This document shows, piece after piece, positions 17,801 to 25,865 of a DNA stretch of 54,503 nt. Each line of letters begins with the position of its first letter. Position 1 is the first letter of the stretch. Under the pieces are notes generated by a model. The model did not search any database. It saw only the letters and a program-made list of their open reading frames with translations, and was not told where the DNA came from. The DNA lies in assembly GCF_002224125.1 (NCBI RefSeq), contig NZ_NCSM01000037.1:1-54503 (forward strand). Reading direction: 5' to 3'. Source of the DNA: Streptomyces sp. NBS 14/10. GTDB taxonomy: Bacteria; Actinomycetota; Actinomycetes; Streptomycetales; Streptomycetaceae. A program made the position numbers and the translations under genes.

Positions 17801-17909
17801 CGCCGGCGTCGAGGATCGACCAGTACCGTTCCACGCTGTCGCAGCCGGGCAGCCGCACGGACAGGCCGACGACCGCGACGGCGTCGGCGTCGTGGTTGAG
17901 CTCGTTCAC
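14889..17909 (-). CDS. Single-module type I polyketide synthase, KS-AT-ACP
   Basis: The 1006-residue protein performs one round of chain extension. The KS (residues 9-420) has C167 in 'VQSACSTA', H303 in 'EAHGSGT' and H340 in 'KGGLGH', so it is competent. The AT (about 515-830) has S626 in 'GHSLGE' and 'HPFH' at 722-725, closer to malonyl-type than methylmalonyl-type ATs; a hydroxy- or methoxymalonyl unit is possible. The ACP serine is S942 ('HLGGDSLM'). There is no KR, DH, ER or TE domain. The C-terminus carries a heptad duplication (EHEPEPT twice, then a variant). GTG 17909 overlaps the A-PCP stop. The module should extend the acyl group carried by the A-PCP protein with the unit made by the next four genes. 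Confidence 0.93.
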   Translation of the reverse strand: MNELNHDADAVAVVGLSVRLPGCDSVERYWSILDAGEDSITRREAAAGATFVPAYGSVPSPGHFDPGRFGIAPSEALLTDPQQRLLLEAADEALTTANVDRARTMAVSVYAGVGHSDYERWVGSALAGRPGVDAQSLEVTNRGDYAATRIAYRLGLQGAAVTVQSACSTALTAVHLAVQDLLGHGSDLAVAAVSSVRVPAPGGYDAPLGGIGSPDGVCRPFDAAAGGSVPGDGAGAVVLKRLADALRDGDEIWAVVRGTAMNNDGSGKSGFAGVDAAAQVEVVRAALDVAGLDPEDIDYVEAHGSGTRIGDSTEWSALAEVFAGVGHPVHVGAAKGGLGHLREAAGLAGFAKAVLSLRHRRLVATPHFERLPSDLAARSGPLRPLGEALDWPAVPGRPRRAGVSAFGLGGTNCHVVLEEAPVVSATPSSDDAELLLLSSHHPDALNADLAALRDHLAESPSCVADAAWTTQTARHRHPHRGYAVVRSQAEVAGAFAADRLRIQRGHTTTDAPEVVFVLPGIGSHYPGMGAELARTDPLFARNLRAVVAVADTLTDGAVGRSFATEPARPERGGDRVDLRALLRRGDAPPAPRELREVHLSLFCMEHAMARTLMDLGVRPAALLGHSLGEWVAAVLAGVIGPEDAMAAIARRADLVKTAGPGAMLSVLAAAEEVEKHAVDNTWIAAENGPGHCVFSGRPEAVSALADRLRAEGFSTLSVDAAHPFHTPQLAGAAAKLGEDLRHVDLKPARIPIASSVLGAWLDGEVPEPGYWRDHMVSRVRFRTAAGLVLARHRVLVEVGPGTARPWIAQADPDAVCVRTVRQSYENAGDRQIMLEALGELWTHGVEADWPRLRQGPRRRTTLPPRALLRRRYLPDTEPPADPWSAPVAARHTETVPETPAPQQPGEAPGSAVGQFLAHRFRILLGLREVHPDDHFFHLGGDSLMGVHLIAGLKELTGRAVPSSVVFASATLGGMTREVEAWLTATEHEPEPTEHEPEPTDHGSPAS
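14920..14961 (-). repeat. 21-base tandem repeat at the 3' end of the PKS gene
   Basis: The unit beginning TCGGTGGGCTCCGGTTCGTG is present twice in tandem and encodes the repeated heptad EHEPEPT in the tail after the ACP. Copy number may vary between strains. Confidence 0.7.
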
Positions 17910-20308
17910 CTCGGGTCACCTCCTTCGACGTGGGTGGCGGTCCGCGAGCGGACGCGCCGGCGGCGGTCGGACGGCCGCCGGGCGGGCGGGCGGGTGGGCT
18001 CATCGATGTCCAGCAGGCGGGCGCAGCCCCGCGGGGTGCCGGCGGCGAACACCTCGGACAGCGCCAGCTGCCTGCCGGCCGCGGCCTCCAGCGCGCCCCG
18101 CAGCAACATCAGGCGCAGCGAGTCGCCGCCGAGAGCGAAGAAGTCGTCGTCGACGCCGACCTTGTCCAGCCCCAGGACACGGGCCACCAGCTCGGCGGCC
18201 CTGCGCTGCCCGGGAGTGGCCGGTTCGACGTACGGAACGTCGATCTCGGGGCGGCCGCGGGACACGACCCGCAGCGCCTTGCGGTCGACCTTGCCGCTGC
18301 CCAGCAGCGGCAGAGCGGGCACCGAGGCGAGCCGCGCCGGCACCATGAAGTCCGGCAACCGCTCGGCCAGGTACTCGCGCAGCCGCTGGACGGGCACCTC
18401 CTCGCCCTCGGGCACGACGTAGGCGACGAGAACCGCGCCCTGGTCGGGATCCGGTGCGCTGACGACGGCGGCGTTGGCCACACCCGGATGGCCCCGCAGC
18501 ACGGTCTCGACCTCCGCCGGCTCGACGCGCTGCCCACGCACCTTGGCCTGGTCGTCGGCCCGGCCGAGGTACTCCATCTCGCCACCGGGCAGGTACCGGG
18601 CGATGTCCCCGGTCCGGAACACGACCGGCGGGTGGCCGGGGTCGTGCCGGTTGGGCAGGAACCGCTCGGCGGTCAGGTCGGGCCGCCCGAGGTAGCCGTC
18701 GGACAGCCCTGGCCCGCCGGTGTGGATCTCGCCGGGGATGCCGGGCGGCACCAGGCGGCCCGCCGGGTCGCACAGGTAGACGCGCATGTCGAGCGGGACG
18801 CCGACGTTGGTGCCGGGGCCGCCGGTCCCGGGCGAGGCCGGGGCCGCGGTGCGGTGGCAGACGTAGTCCGCCTCGCTCAGGGTGTAGGTGTTGTGGACCT
18901 CGAAGCCCAGCGAGCGCAGTTCGTCCTCCAGGTCCTGGCCCAGCGCCTCGCCCCCGACGAACACGTGCCGCAACGCGGGCGCCGTGCGGAACGCGGGCTG
19001 GGTCAGCAGCAGCCGCAGCATCGACGGCACGAAGCTGACGGTGGTGACGCGCTCGTCGTGGATGAGCCGGGCGAGGTAGCGGTCGTCCCGGTCACGGCCG
19101 GGCTCGGCCAGCACCGCGGTGCCGCCACCGGCCAGCGGCCAGACGAACTCCCGGAAGCTGATGGGCGACTTGAGCAGGTGCCGGTCCGCCGGCCCGAGGG
19201 CGTAGATGCCCTGTTCCAGCCGGATGCGGGAGGTGTGCATGCGGTGCGGGCGCACCACTCCCTTGGGCGTGCCGCTGCTGCCGGAGGTGAACAGGACGTA
19301 GGCCGTGGTGTCGGGCCGTGCCACGTCCGGCGGCGGTCCGGCCGGCTGGTCGAGGGCGAGCAGGGCGTCGACCTTCAGCGCCCGGTCGCCGACGGCGGTG
19401 TGCCCGCTCGACGTGGTGAGCACGGCCACCGGGTCGGCGAGACCGAGGACGTCCGCGGCCCGCGGCCCTGGCAGGGCCGGGTCGAGGTAGACGAAGCCAC
19501 CGCCCGCCTTCCAGATGCCCAGGATCGCGGTGAACAGGTCGATGTCCCGCTCGCCGGTCAGCACCACGAGGTCACCGGGGACACCGATGTGCGGGAGCAG
19601 GGCGTGGGCGAACCGGTCGGAGGCGGTGTCCAGCTGTCCGTACGTGATGTCGGTGCCGCCGTGCCGCAGGGCCACCGCCTCGGGAGTGCGGGCGCTCTGC
19701 TCGCGGAAGAGCTGGTGCAGGGTGACGTCGGCGTGCGGTGTGTGCGGGGCGTTCCAGGCCTTCAGCAGGAGCGTGCGCTCCTCCGGCAGCAGCAGTTCGA
19801 CGTCACCGGCGACCTTGTCCGGGTGCTCGGCGATCTCGTGGGCGAGCAGCGCCAGGTGTTCCGCGACCCGGTCCGCGCTGCCGGCGTCGAGCACGGTGGT
19901 GTCGTGCAGCAGGTCCAGTGCGTCGCCGTCGACGGAGAGCGTCCACGCGGGCCGGCCGAGCACGGCCGGCGGCTCCTCGACGCGGGCGGAGAGCACGGCG
20001 GCGTAGGGCTCTCCGTCGGCCGGCAGCGCGGCGGACCGCCGCCGGACGGCACCGGCGAGCGCGCCCAGCGGGGTGGTCTCCTGGTCGGCCTCGCTGTCGT
20101 GGTGCACCAGGGCGTGGCCGTCGTCAAAGACTCCGACGACGGTCCAGCCCGCGCCGTAGCGGTGCAGCAGCAGCCGGCTCAGGGCGGCCAGTCGCACCGA
20201 GGCGTCGGGCCCCTTCAGCCGGGCGGCCGCCGGCGCGGTCAACGGTGCGGTGGCGTGCCGGGGCCTCGGCTCGCCGCGATCGGGGATGCGCTGCGGAAGG
20301 TTGATCAT
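17906..20308 (-). CDS. NRPS-like A-PCP protein with a truncated condensation-like N-terminus and unusual adenylation pocket
   Basis: The 800-residue protein has three parts. Residues 30-165 look like the C-terminal half of a condensation domain without HHxxxDG. An adenylation domain spans about 195-690 (A3 'LFTSGSSGTPKG' at 339-350, A8 'GRADDQAKVRGQRVEP', Lys in 'LGSGKVDRKAL'). A PCP follows with S730 ('FFALGGDSLR'). At core A4, where amino-acid-activating domains read FD.S, it has 'SFREFVWPL', so the Asp that holds the alpha-amine (Asp235 in GrsA numbering) is Arg386. At A5 it has 'NTYTLSEADYVCH' instead of 'N.YGPTE'. This suggests a carboxylic acid that is not a normal alpha-amino acid. I recall that the miharamycin A domain activates a nucleoside carboxylate. 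The start overlaps the FAD enzyme stop (TGATG). Confidence 0.9.
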   Translation of the reverse strand: MINLPQRIPDRGEPRPRHATAPLTAPAAARLKGPDASVRLAALSRLLLHRYGAGWTVVGVFDDGHALVHHDSEADQETTPLGALAGAVRRRSAALPADGEPYAAVLSARVEEPPAVLGRPAWTLSVDGDALDLLHDTTVLDAGSADRVAEHLALLAHEIAEHPDKVAGDVELLLPEERTLLLKAWNAPHTPHADVTLHQLFREQSARTPEAVALRHGGTDITYGQLDTASDRFAHALLPHIGVPGDLVVLTGERDIDLFTAILGIWKAGGGFVYLDPALPGPRAADVLGLADPVAVLTTSSGHTAVGDRALKVDALLALDQPAGPPPDVARPDTTAYVLFTSGSSGTPKGVVRPHRMHTSRIRLEQGIYALGPADRHLLKSPISFREFVWPLAGGGTAVLAEPGRDRDDRYLARLIHDERVTTVSFVPSMLRLLLTQPAFRTAPALRHVFVGGEALGQDLEDELRSLGFEVHNTYTLSEADYVCHRTAAPASPGTGGPGTNVGVPLDMRVYLCDPAGRLVPPGIPGEIHTGGPGLSDGYLGRPDLTAERFLPNRHDPGHPPVVFRTGDIARYLPGGEMEYLGRADDQAKVRGQRVEPAEVETVLRGHPGVANAAVVSAPDPDQGAVLVAYVVPEGEEVPVQRLREYLAERLPDFMVPARLASVPALPLLGSGKVDRKALRVVSRGRPEIDVPYVEPATPGQRRAAELVARVLGLDKVGVDDDFFALGGDSLRLMLLRGALEAAAGRQLALSEVFAAGTPRGCARLLDIDEPTRPPARRPSDRRRRVRSRTATHVEGGDPR

Positions 20309-21792
20309 CACCGGTCCCCGCCCGCCACGGTCGCCAGGCCGGCCCGGCGGCGCAGCACGGACCGGGCCGCCGCCATACCGGTCGCGGCGCCGTAGGTGAT
20401 GCCGATGATCTTCGAGGAGCTGTCGCCGACGAAGTACAGGCCCGGGATCGACGACTCCAGGTCGTCGGAGAGGTCGAGGTCGGGGAAGAGCCGCTCGACG
20501 ACGGGGGCGGCGACGGTGGCCGTGCCGGGCACGAGTCCGGGGTGCAGGGCGTTGAGCCGGTCGACCATCGCCAGCACGTCGCGGACCAGCGACGCGGGAA
20601 GGCATTCGCGCAGGTCGCCGTGGTGGTAGTTGATCAGGCTGGTGGTCAACGGGCCCTCCGGGACGGGCCGCCCCGCCAGTTGGTCCACCGTGGACACGAC
20701 CGGGAGCCCTCCGCCGTAGGCCGCGACCCTGGCCGCGAACGCGGCGGCGTGCTCGGTGCCGTCGATCCCCTCCGGCAGGTCGACCGTGGTGAGCACACCC
20801 AGGTTGGACTTGCTGGTGGGCTGGTTGAGGCAGTGCTGCCCGTCCAGGGCGACGGCGTCCAGGAAGCCGTACTGCATGACCCGGCCACCCCCGCAGACGC
20901 AGAACGTGCGCACGGAGTGGCCCTCCTCGTTGAGGAAGGACAGCTTCGGGTTGTGGCAGCCGTTCAGCAGCTGGTCGAGGTCCTCCCGCCGCGCCTCCAG
21001 GCGCACGCCGAGATCGACACGCCTGCTGGGCCGGTGGCGCACGCCGATCCTGCCGATGAGCTCGCGCACCCACGGCAGGCCGAGCTTGCCCACGCCCACC
21101 ACGACGTCGTCGGCGTGGAAGGCGGCCGGCCCGTCGGGAGTCGCCGCGCGCACCTCGAACCCGCCGCCGTCCAGCGGCTCGACGTCCTCGGCGCGGTGGT
21201 ACAGCAGCACGCGGCCGCCGTTCTCCTCCAGTTCGGCCTTGAGACGGGCGATGACGACCAGGGAGTCGTCCACGGTGACGCTCTGCGAGAACGCGGTGTC
21301 GACGTGCTGGAACATCGAGCCGAAGGAGTCGTCGTGATCGGCCTCGGCGGGCTCGGCGGGCGGCAGCCCCAGTTCGTAGAAGATCCGGTACGCCTCGGAG
21401 ATCAGCTCCTGGGCGCGGTCGAACGAATCGAGGGCGCGCTCCAGCCCGCTGTACGAGCGGACGGTGCCGTCCGGCGCCGACTCGATCTTGGAGCGGGTGA
21501 GCGAGGAGATGTAGCCGAGGTTGGTGTCGAAGTGGAAGGCGGCACCGCCGAGCCCCGTCAGGCAGGTGCAACGGGGGCACTGCAACCGGAACTTCTCCGC
21601 GTCCCGCACGGAACGCCCGTCCATGCGGGCCACCAGGCGGGAGCACAGGCTCTCCCGCATGTCTCCGCCGGCCTCCAGCAGGGCGACGCGGCGGCCGGCC
21701 CGCACCAGGGTCAGGGCCGCGAACAGTCCGGCGGGGCCGCCGCCGATGACCACGGCGTCGGTCCGGACGGGCGTGGCGTTGGTGTCAGACAT
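20308..21792 (-). CDS. FAD-dependent dehydrogenase, COG2509-like
   Basis: The 494-residue flavoprotein has 'VVIGGGPAGLFAAL' near residue 14 for FAD and 'GLYFVGDSSSKIIGITYGAATGM' near the end. The middle stretch 'EGHSVRTFCVCGGGRVMQYG' matches the RTFC.C.GG pattern of uncharacterised FAD-dependent dehydrogenases (COG2509). A run 'LQCPRCTCLTGLGGAAFH' adds three cysteines that could hold an iron-sulfur or redox centre. It overlaps the kinase gene by eight bases. The reaction is unknown. In this context it could reduce the nucleobase (2-aminopurine formation) or an intermediate, but that is speculation. Confidence 0.75.
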   Translation of the reverse strand: MSDTNATPVRTDAVVIGGGPAGLFAALTLVRAGRRVALLEAGGDMRESLCSRLVARMDGRSVRDAEKFRLQCPRCTCLTGLGGAAFHFDTNLGYISSLTRSKIESAPDGTVRSYSGLERALDSFDRAQELISEAYRIFYELGLPPAEPAEADHDDSFGSMFQHVDTAFSQSVTVDDSLVVIARLKAELEENGGRVLLYHRAEDVEPLDGGGFEVRAATPDGPAAFHADDVVVGVGKLGLPWVRELIGRIGVRHRPSRRVDLGVRLEARREDLDQLLNGCHNPKLSFLNEEGHSVRTFCVCGGGRVMQYGFLDAVALDGQHCLNQPTSKSNLGVLTTVDLPEGIDGTEHAAAFAARVAAYGGGLPVVSTVDQLAGRPVPEGPLTTSLINYHHGDLRECLPASLVRDVLAMVDRLNALHPGLVPGTATVAAPVVERLFPDLDLSDDLESSIPGLYFVGDSSSKIIGITYGAATGMAAARSVLRRRAGLATVAGGDR

Positions 21793-22774
21793 GGTTGCTC
21801 CCGTTGACCGTTGGGCGCCGTTCGAGGTAGCGCTCGAGGAAGGGGCGGTAGAAGAGCCGGCTGGTGTCGCGGCCCTCGGCCTCGATGCGCTCGATCAGCC
21901 ACTGGCAGGTGAACGGCAGCAGGTCGAGCACGCGGTCCGGCCGCTGACCGGTGTGGGTGCCGTAGTGGTCGAGGCCGCGGGCCAGCACGGAACCGAACCA
22001 GTGCTCGCCGGCGAAGACCTGGTCGTAGAGCCAGTCGAAGCCGCGCTCCTGGTAGTCGGGGAAGACCGCGAGCGCCGTCGTGACGAGCAGGTTGACGACG
22101 TCCATGGCGGCGATGCCGGTGGCGCGGTAGTCCTCGAAGTCCAGCACCCTGGCGGTGCCGTCGCGCGGGTCGCAGCGGACGTTCCACGGACCGAGGTCGC
22201 CGTGGGTCGGCGCCAGCAGCGCCGTACGCAGGGCCTCGTCGGCGTGCTGGACGCCGAACTCGGGCATGCGGACGTAGTGGGCGGCCGTCTCCAGCGCGAG
22301 CTCGGGCGTGCTGGAGACGACGGGACCCGAGCGGTGCAGTTCGACGACGCGGTCCACGGCCGGGCGCAGCACCTGCCACAGGCCGTCGGGTGTGTCCACG
22401 CCCGTGACGGCGGTGGGCAGGTCGACGCCGGGCAGGTAGCTCATGGTGAACCCGCCGCCCAGCGCGTCGAGCGGAGCAGGGCAGCCCAGGGGCGACGGAG
22501 GCCGGAAGGAGCGCAGGACCTCGAGCTCGCCGGCGAGCTTCGGGTCGCTGTGCGACAGCGGGATCTTGGCCACCGCCACGGCCTCGCCGTCGACGTCGAG
22601 GCGGACGAAGGTGCGACGGCGGACCTTGCGGGCACTGGCCGGCGTCCAGGTGCTGGTGTTCACGCGCTCCGGGGACACCTCGCCCTGCCCGGTGCGTGCC
22701 CGGTGGGCGGCCAGCATGAGCTGGGCGATCTCGTCGGTGTCGACGGTGCGCTCCGTGAGGCCGGCGGCGGTCAC
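21785..22774 (-). CDS. APH-fold small-molecule kinase
   Basis: The 329-residue protein has the aminoglycoside phosphotransferase/choline kinase fold. It shows 'VAVAKIPLSHSD' (ATP lysine), the catalytic loop 'LAPTHGDLGPWNVRCD' (His-Gly-Asp and Asn), and 'RVLDFEDYRATG' in place of DFG. The GTG start overlaps the glycosyltransferase stop. It could phosphorylate a sugar-nucleoside intermediate or the product as self-protection; sequence alone does not tell. It is not close to the second APH-like gene at 36785. Confidence 0.82.
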   Translation of the reverse strand: MTAAGLTERTVDTDEIAQLMLAAHRARTGQGEVSPERVNTSTWTPASARKVRRRTFVRLDVDGEAVAVAKIPLSHSDPKLAGELEVLRSFRPPSPLGCPAPLDALGGGFTMSYLPGVDLPTAVTGVDTPDGLWQVLRPAVDRVVELHRSGPVVSSTPELALETAAHYVRMPEFGVQHADEALRTALLAPTHGDLGPWNVRCDPRDGTARVLDFEDYRATGIAAMDVVNLLVTTALAVFPDYQERGFDWLYDQVFAGEHWFGSVLARGLDHYGTHTGQRPDRVLDLLPFTCQWLIERIEAEGRDTSRLFYRPFLERYLERRPTVNGSNHV

Positions 22775-24027
22775 GAGGTCCTCCCGGCGAGGGTGAGGCG
22801 GTCACCGACGTCGGCCAGCAGGTCGGCCAGGGCGGGGCCGCCGAGAATCCCGCCGAGCTCGTCGACGGCGGCGTCGCGTTCCTGATCCGTCAGCTGCCGG
22901 TAGTCGGCCAGCCGCTTGTTCAGGTAGTCGGCGAAGGAGCGGTACTCGGCCTCGTCCGAGAGGAGTTCGCGGGTGAGCCGGTCCAGCGCCCGCGTGCCCT
23001 CCAGGTCGTCCTCCGGTACCTCGAACCGGGTGCCGAGGTCGATGAGGCTGGCCGCGTTGTCACCGATCGCGGTACCGCGCAGGGCCCGCAGGTTGGTGAC
23101 GTGTCCGTAGTGCTGTTCGGGCAGCAGCAGCGGGATCTTGCGCAGGATGACCGCCTCGTGCAGCGAGGTGAGGCTGGGCGGCACCGCGTACAACGGGGCG
23201 TGGGCCAGGTGCCGCAGGAAGTCCTTGTGCGGCAACATCGTGTACTCGATCTCGACGCCGCCGTGGGTCTCGGTCACCGGCTCGCGGAACGCGCCGCCGC
23301 ACACCAGGACGCGGCGCAGCTCCGGCTGCGCGGCCGCGAGTTCGGCGACCCACCGGCGCAGCAGGTCGAGATAGGCGTTGTGGGACTCGTAGTCCAGGAA
23401 GAAGTTCTGGAAACCACCCAGGTTGATCAGGAGGTCGGGGTTGCGTTCCGGCGCGGGGGTCGAGAGAGCGGCCTCCAGCGCGCCGCGGTCCACGATGGGG
23501 CCGCACAGTTCGATGTGGCTCGCGCCCGCCTTGGTCAGCGACTCGATGCGCTCCGCGACGCCGGGGAAGTTCTGCGCGTACGAGCGGGTGGCCAGCAGGT
23601 GGGCCAGCAGGATGCGCTCATGCGGCGTCAGCGTGTCGAAGACGAACCGCGCGGTCTCGTCGTCGGACCAGCGCACGAGCTGAGCGCGGGCGGCCAGCTC
23701 CTCGATGCTGCGCTCGGTGAGCCAGAAGCTCAGCAGGCTGTCGAAGAACAGCACCGGCACGTCGGCGCGGACCGCCCAGAACACGAGTTCCGCGTCCATC
23801 ACGCTGACCACGAAGTCGGCCTCGGCCAGCCCGTCCGCGACGTCCTCGTGCCGCTGGGTGTCGCCCTCGCTGATGCGGGTGAAACGGTGCACGTGGCGCC
23901 GCGCGAAGTCCAGGGCGACATCGCGCCCCGTGAAGTCGATGGTGGCGCCCCGGAACATCGGCGATATGGCGGTCAGTTTGGAGATGGGTCCAAAGCCGCA
24001 GGCCTGGGCGCTGGAGAAGATCCTCAT
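22771..24027 (-). CDS. GT-B glycosyltransferase, CGA-synthase-like
   Basis: The 418-residue protein opens 'MRIFSSAQACGFGPISK' and has a GT-B look, with a donor-side half around 'LLINLGGFQNFFLD', 'RRVLVCGGAF' and 'PPSLTSLHEAVILRKIPLLLPEQHYG'. From memory this N-terminal CGFGP.SK pattern fits cytosylglucuronate (CGA) synthase-related proteins, which join a free nucleobase to UDP-glucuronate. A UDP-glucose dehydrogenase and a LOG hydrolase in the same run support a base-glucuronate synthase role. Start ATG 24027 lies two bases after the transketolase C-half. The exact base is unknown. Confidence 0.65.
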   Translation of the reverse strand: MRIFSSAQACGFGPISKLTAISPMFRGATIDFTGRDVALDFARRHVHRFTRISEGDTQRHEDVADGLAEADFVVSVMDAELVFWAVRADVPVLFFDSLLSFWLTERSIEELAARAQLVRWSDDETARFVFDTLTPHERILLAHLLATRSYAQNFPGVAERIESLTKAGASHIELCGPIVDRGALEAALSTPAPERNPDLLINLGGFQNFFLDYESHNAYLDLLRRWVAELAAAQPELRRVLVCGGAFREPVTETHGGVEIEYTMLPHKDFLRHLAHAPLYAVPPSLTSLHEAVILRKIPLLLPEQHYGHVTNLRALRGTAIGDNAASLIDLGTRFEVPEDDLEGTRALDRLTRELLSDEAEYRSFADYLNKRLADYRQLTDQERDAAVDELGGILGGPALADLLADVGDRLTLAGRTS

Positions 24028-24029
24028 CG

Positions 24030-25007
24030 TCACGCTTCCCTCGTCTTCCGGTTGCGGTAGCTCAGTACGGCGGACCGGATGCTCTGGCCGTCGACGCCGT
24101 AGAAACGGAGAAGTTCCTGGTGGGAGGCGACCGGCGGGTACCGGTGGTCGGTGTGCAGGCTGATCACCGCCGGACCGTGGCGCCCGAGTGCCTCCGCGGT
24201 GGACTGGCCGAGAGCGCCGGGCGCCAGGGATTCCGCCGCGGTCACGACGAGCGGCCGGCGGCCGGCGAGCTCCCGTATCGCTGCGGCGGGAAAGGGGTGC
24301 AGGGTGGTCACGGAGGCGACGGCCGCCGCCACACCGTCCTCGGCCAGCCCGTCGGCGGCGTCGAGCGCCTCGGCCACGCACCGCCCCGTGGCCAGGACCA
24401 GGACGTCGTCACCGTCGCGCAGCAGCCGGGGAGCGCCGGGATCACCGGCGGAAGCGGCAGGCGGCAGCACGGGATCAGGGCGCGCGGACAGCCGCACGTA
24501 GGCCGGTCCCGCGGGGTCGGCCAGCACGGCCCGCACCACGGAGACCGCGTCGGCGGCGTCGGCCGGGCAGTACACCCTCATGCCGGGCATGGCCGACATC
24601 AGGGTGATGTCGTCCGTGGCGTGATGGGTGGGGCCGAGCGGGCCGTAGCCGAGGCCACCGCCCACGCCGAGCAGCACGACCGGAAGGCCGGGCACGCACA
24701 CGTCCAGCCGGATCTGTTCGTACGCCCGGCGGACCAGGAACGGCGCCATGGCGGCGGCCACCGGGCGCAGGCCGCTGCGCGCCAGTCCCGCGGCGACGCC
24801 GACCAGGTTGGCCTCGGCGATGCCCGCGTCCACGTAGCGCCGCGGATCCCACTCGAGGACCTGCTGGAACAAGGCCCGCCCGTCCGCGCCCAGGGCGATC
24901 AGCCCGGAATCGGCGTCGACGGCGTCGGCCAGCACGGGGGCGAGTGCGGCCCGCATGCTCTGCGGCGCGACGGATACGCGGTGCGGTGTGATGGATGTGG
25001 TGGTCAC
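24030..25007 (-). CDS. Transketolase, C-terminal subunit (split enzyme)
   Basis: The 325-residue protein corresponds to the pyrimidine-binding and C-terminal domains of transketolase. It has 'ALFQQVLEWDPRRYVDAGIAEANLVGVAAGLA' (with the conserved Glu), 'GGLGYGPLGPTHHATDDITLM' and 'MRVYCPADAADAV'. It starts at GTG 25007 with GAGGAG, 10 bases after the N-half, so the two subunits are made together. Split transketolases in antibiotic clusters move a two-carbon ketol unit between sugars or onto a keto acceptor. Here it may add a two-carbon branch to an oxidised sugar (inference). Confidence 0.9.
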   Translation of the reverse strand: MTTTSITPHRVSVAPQSMRAALAPVLADAVDADSGLIALGADGRALFQQVLEWDPRRYVDAGIAEANLVGVAAGLARSGLRPVAAAMAPFLVRRAYEQIRLDVCVPGLPVVLLGVGGGLGYGPLGPTHHATDDITLMSAMPGMRVYCPADAADAVSVVRAVLADPAGPAYVRLSARPDPVLPPAASAGDPGAPRLLRDGDDVLVLATGRCVAEALDAADGLAEDGVAAAVASVTTLHPFPAAAIRELAGRRPLVVTAAESLAPGALGQSTAEALGRHGPAVISLHTDHRYPPVASHQELLRFYGVDGQSIRSAVLSYRNRKTREA

Positions 25008-25017
25008 GGTGTTCTCC

Positions 25018-25797
25018 TCACGCCGTCGCGGTCAGCGCCGCGACAGCGATCCGGCGTTGGGCGGCGTTTAGCTCTCCCATGTGCCAGGCGGGATCGCCCT
25101 CGGCGAAGGGGACTCCCTTGCCCTTGGTGGTGTGGGCGATCAGCACCGCCGGGCCGTCACCGGCTTTCAAGGCGATGAGGGCGTCACCGATGGCCGTGAT
25201 GTCGTGGCCATCGGTCTCGCCGACCCGCCAGCCGAAGGCGCGCCACTTGTCCGCCAGGGGTTCCAGCGCGCAGACGTCCTCCGTGTCACCCTCCTGCTGG
25301 AGGCGGTTGCGGTCGACGACGGCCACGAGGTTGCCGAGGCGGTGGTGGGCGGCGAACTGCGCCGCCTCCCAGTTGCTCCCCTCGTCGAGCTCGCCGTCGC
25401 CCGTGAGCACGTAGACCCGGCGGTCCTGGCCGGCGAGCCGTGCGCCCAGCGCCAGGCCACTTGCGAGGGACAGGCCGTGGCCCAGCGCCCCGGTGGCCGC
25501 CTCGATCCCGGGAATACCGTCCGACGGGTGCCCTGGAAGCTCGTTCAGGTCCGTGGTCAGCACGCCCAGTTCGGCGAGTACGGCGTACAGGCCGTAGGCG
25601 CCGTGGCCCTTGCTGAGGACGAGCAGATCGCGGTCCGGCCAGTCGGGGCGGGCCGGGTCGCGACGCAGAATCCTGGTGTAGAGCGCGGCCAGCACGTCGA
25701 TCAGCGAAAGCGCGGGGCCCAAGTGGATGGCCTTGCGCGCCGCTAGTTCGACGACGCGGAGTCGGGCCCGCCTGGCCAGTTCGTCCGCGTTCGACAT
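25018..25797 (-). CDS. Transketolase, N-terminal subunit (split enzyme)
   Basis: The 259-residue protein is the thiamine-diphosphate-binding half. It has 'DLLVLSKGHGAYGLYAVLAELG', 'GALGHGLSLASGLALGARL' and the TPP motif 'GDGELDEGSNWEA' ending in 'VDRN'. I chose ATG 25797 ('MSNADELARR') with GAGGAG upstream over GTG 25806. Its first 20 coding residues recur in the remnant at 2875-3031. It lies between the 2OG oxygenase and the C-half in the minus-strand run. Confidence 0.9.
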   Translation of the reverse strand: MSNADELARRARLRVVELAARKAIHLGPALSLIDVLAALYTRILRRDPARPDWPDRDLLVLSKGHGAYGLYAVLAELGVLTTDLNELPGHPSDGIPGIEAATGALGHGLSLASGLALGARLAGQDRRVYVLTGDGELDEGSNWEAAQFAAHHRLGNLVAVVDRNRLQQEGDTEDVCALEPLADKWRAFGWRVGETDGHDITAIGDALIALKAGDGPAVLIAHTTKGKGVPFAEGDPAWHMGELNAAQRRIAVAALTATA

Positions 25798-25865
25798 AAG
25801 GAACACTCCTCGCGTGAACGGGGTTGGAATGAGCCGGATAAGCGCGGGGTGGAGCCGCCCGGCTT

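Noticed and set aside
14907..18422. A 1171-codon plus-strand frame opposite the PKS and A-PCP genes
   Set aside because: Its composition is His/Gly/Arg-rich without any domain. It is the antisense of real, motif-complete genes.
17906..21646. A 1246-codon frame suggesting a larger NRPS
   Set aside because: The part upstream of 20308 is a shadow of the FAD enzyme gene; the real start overlaps that gene's stop.
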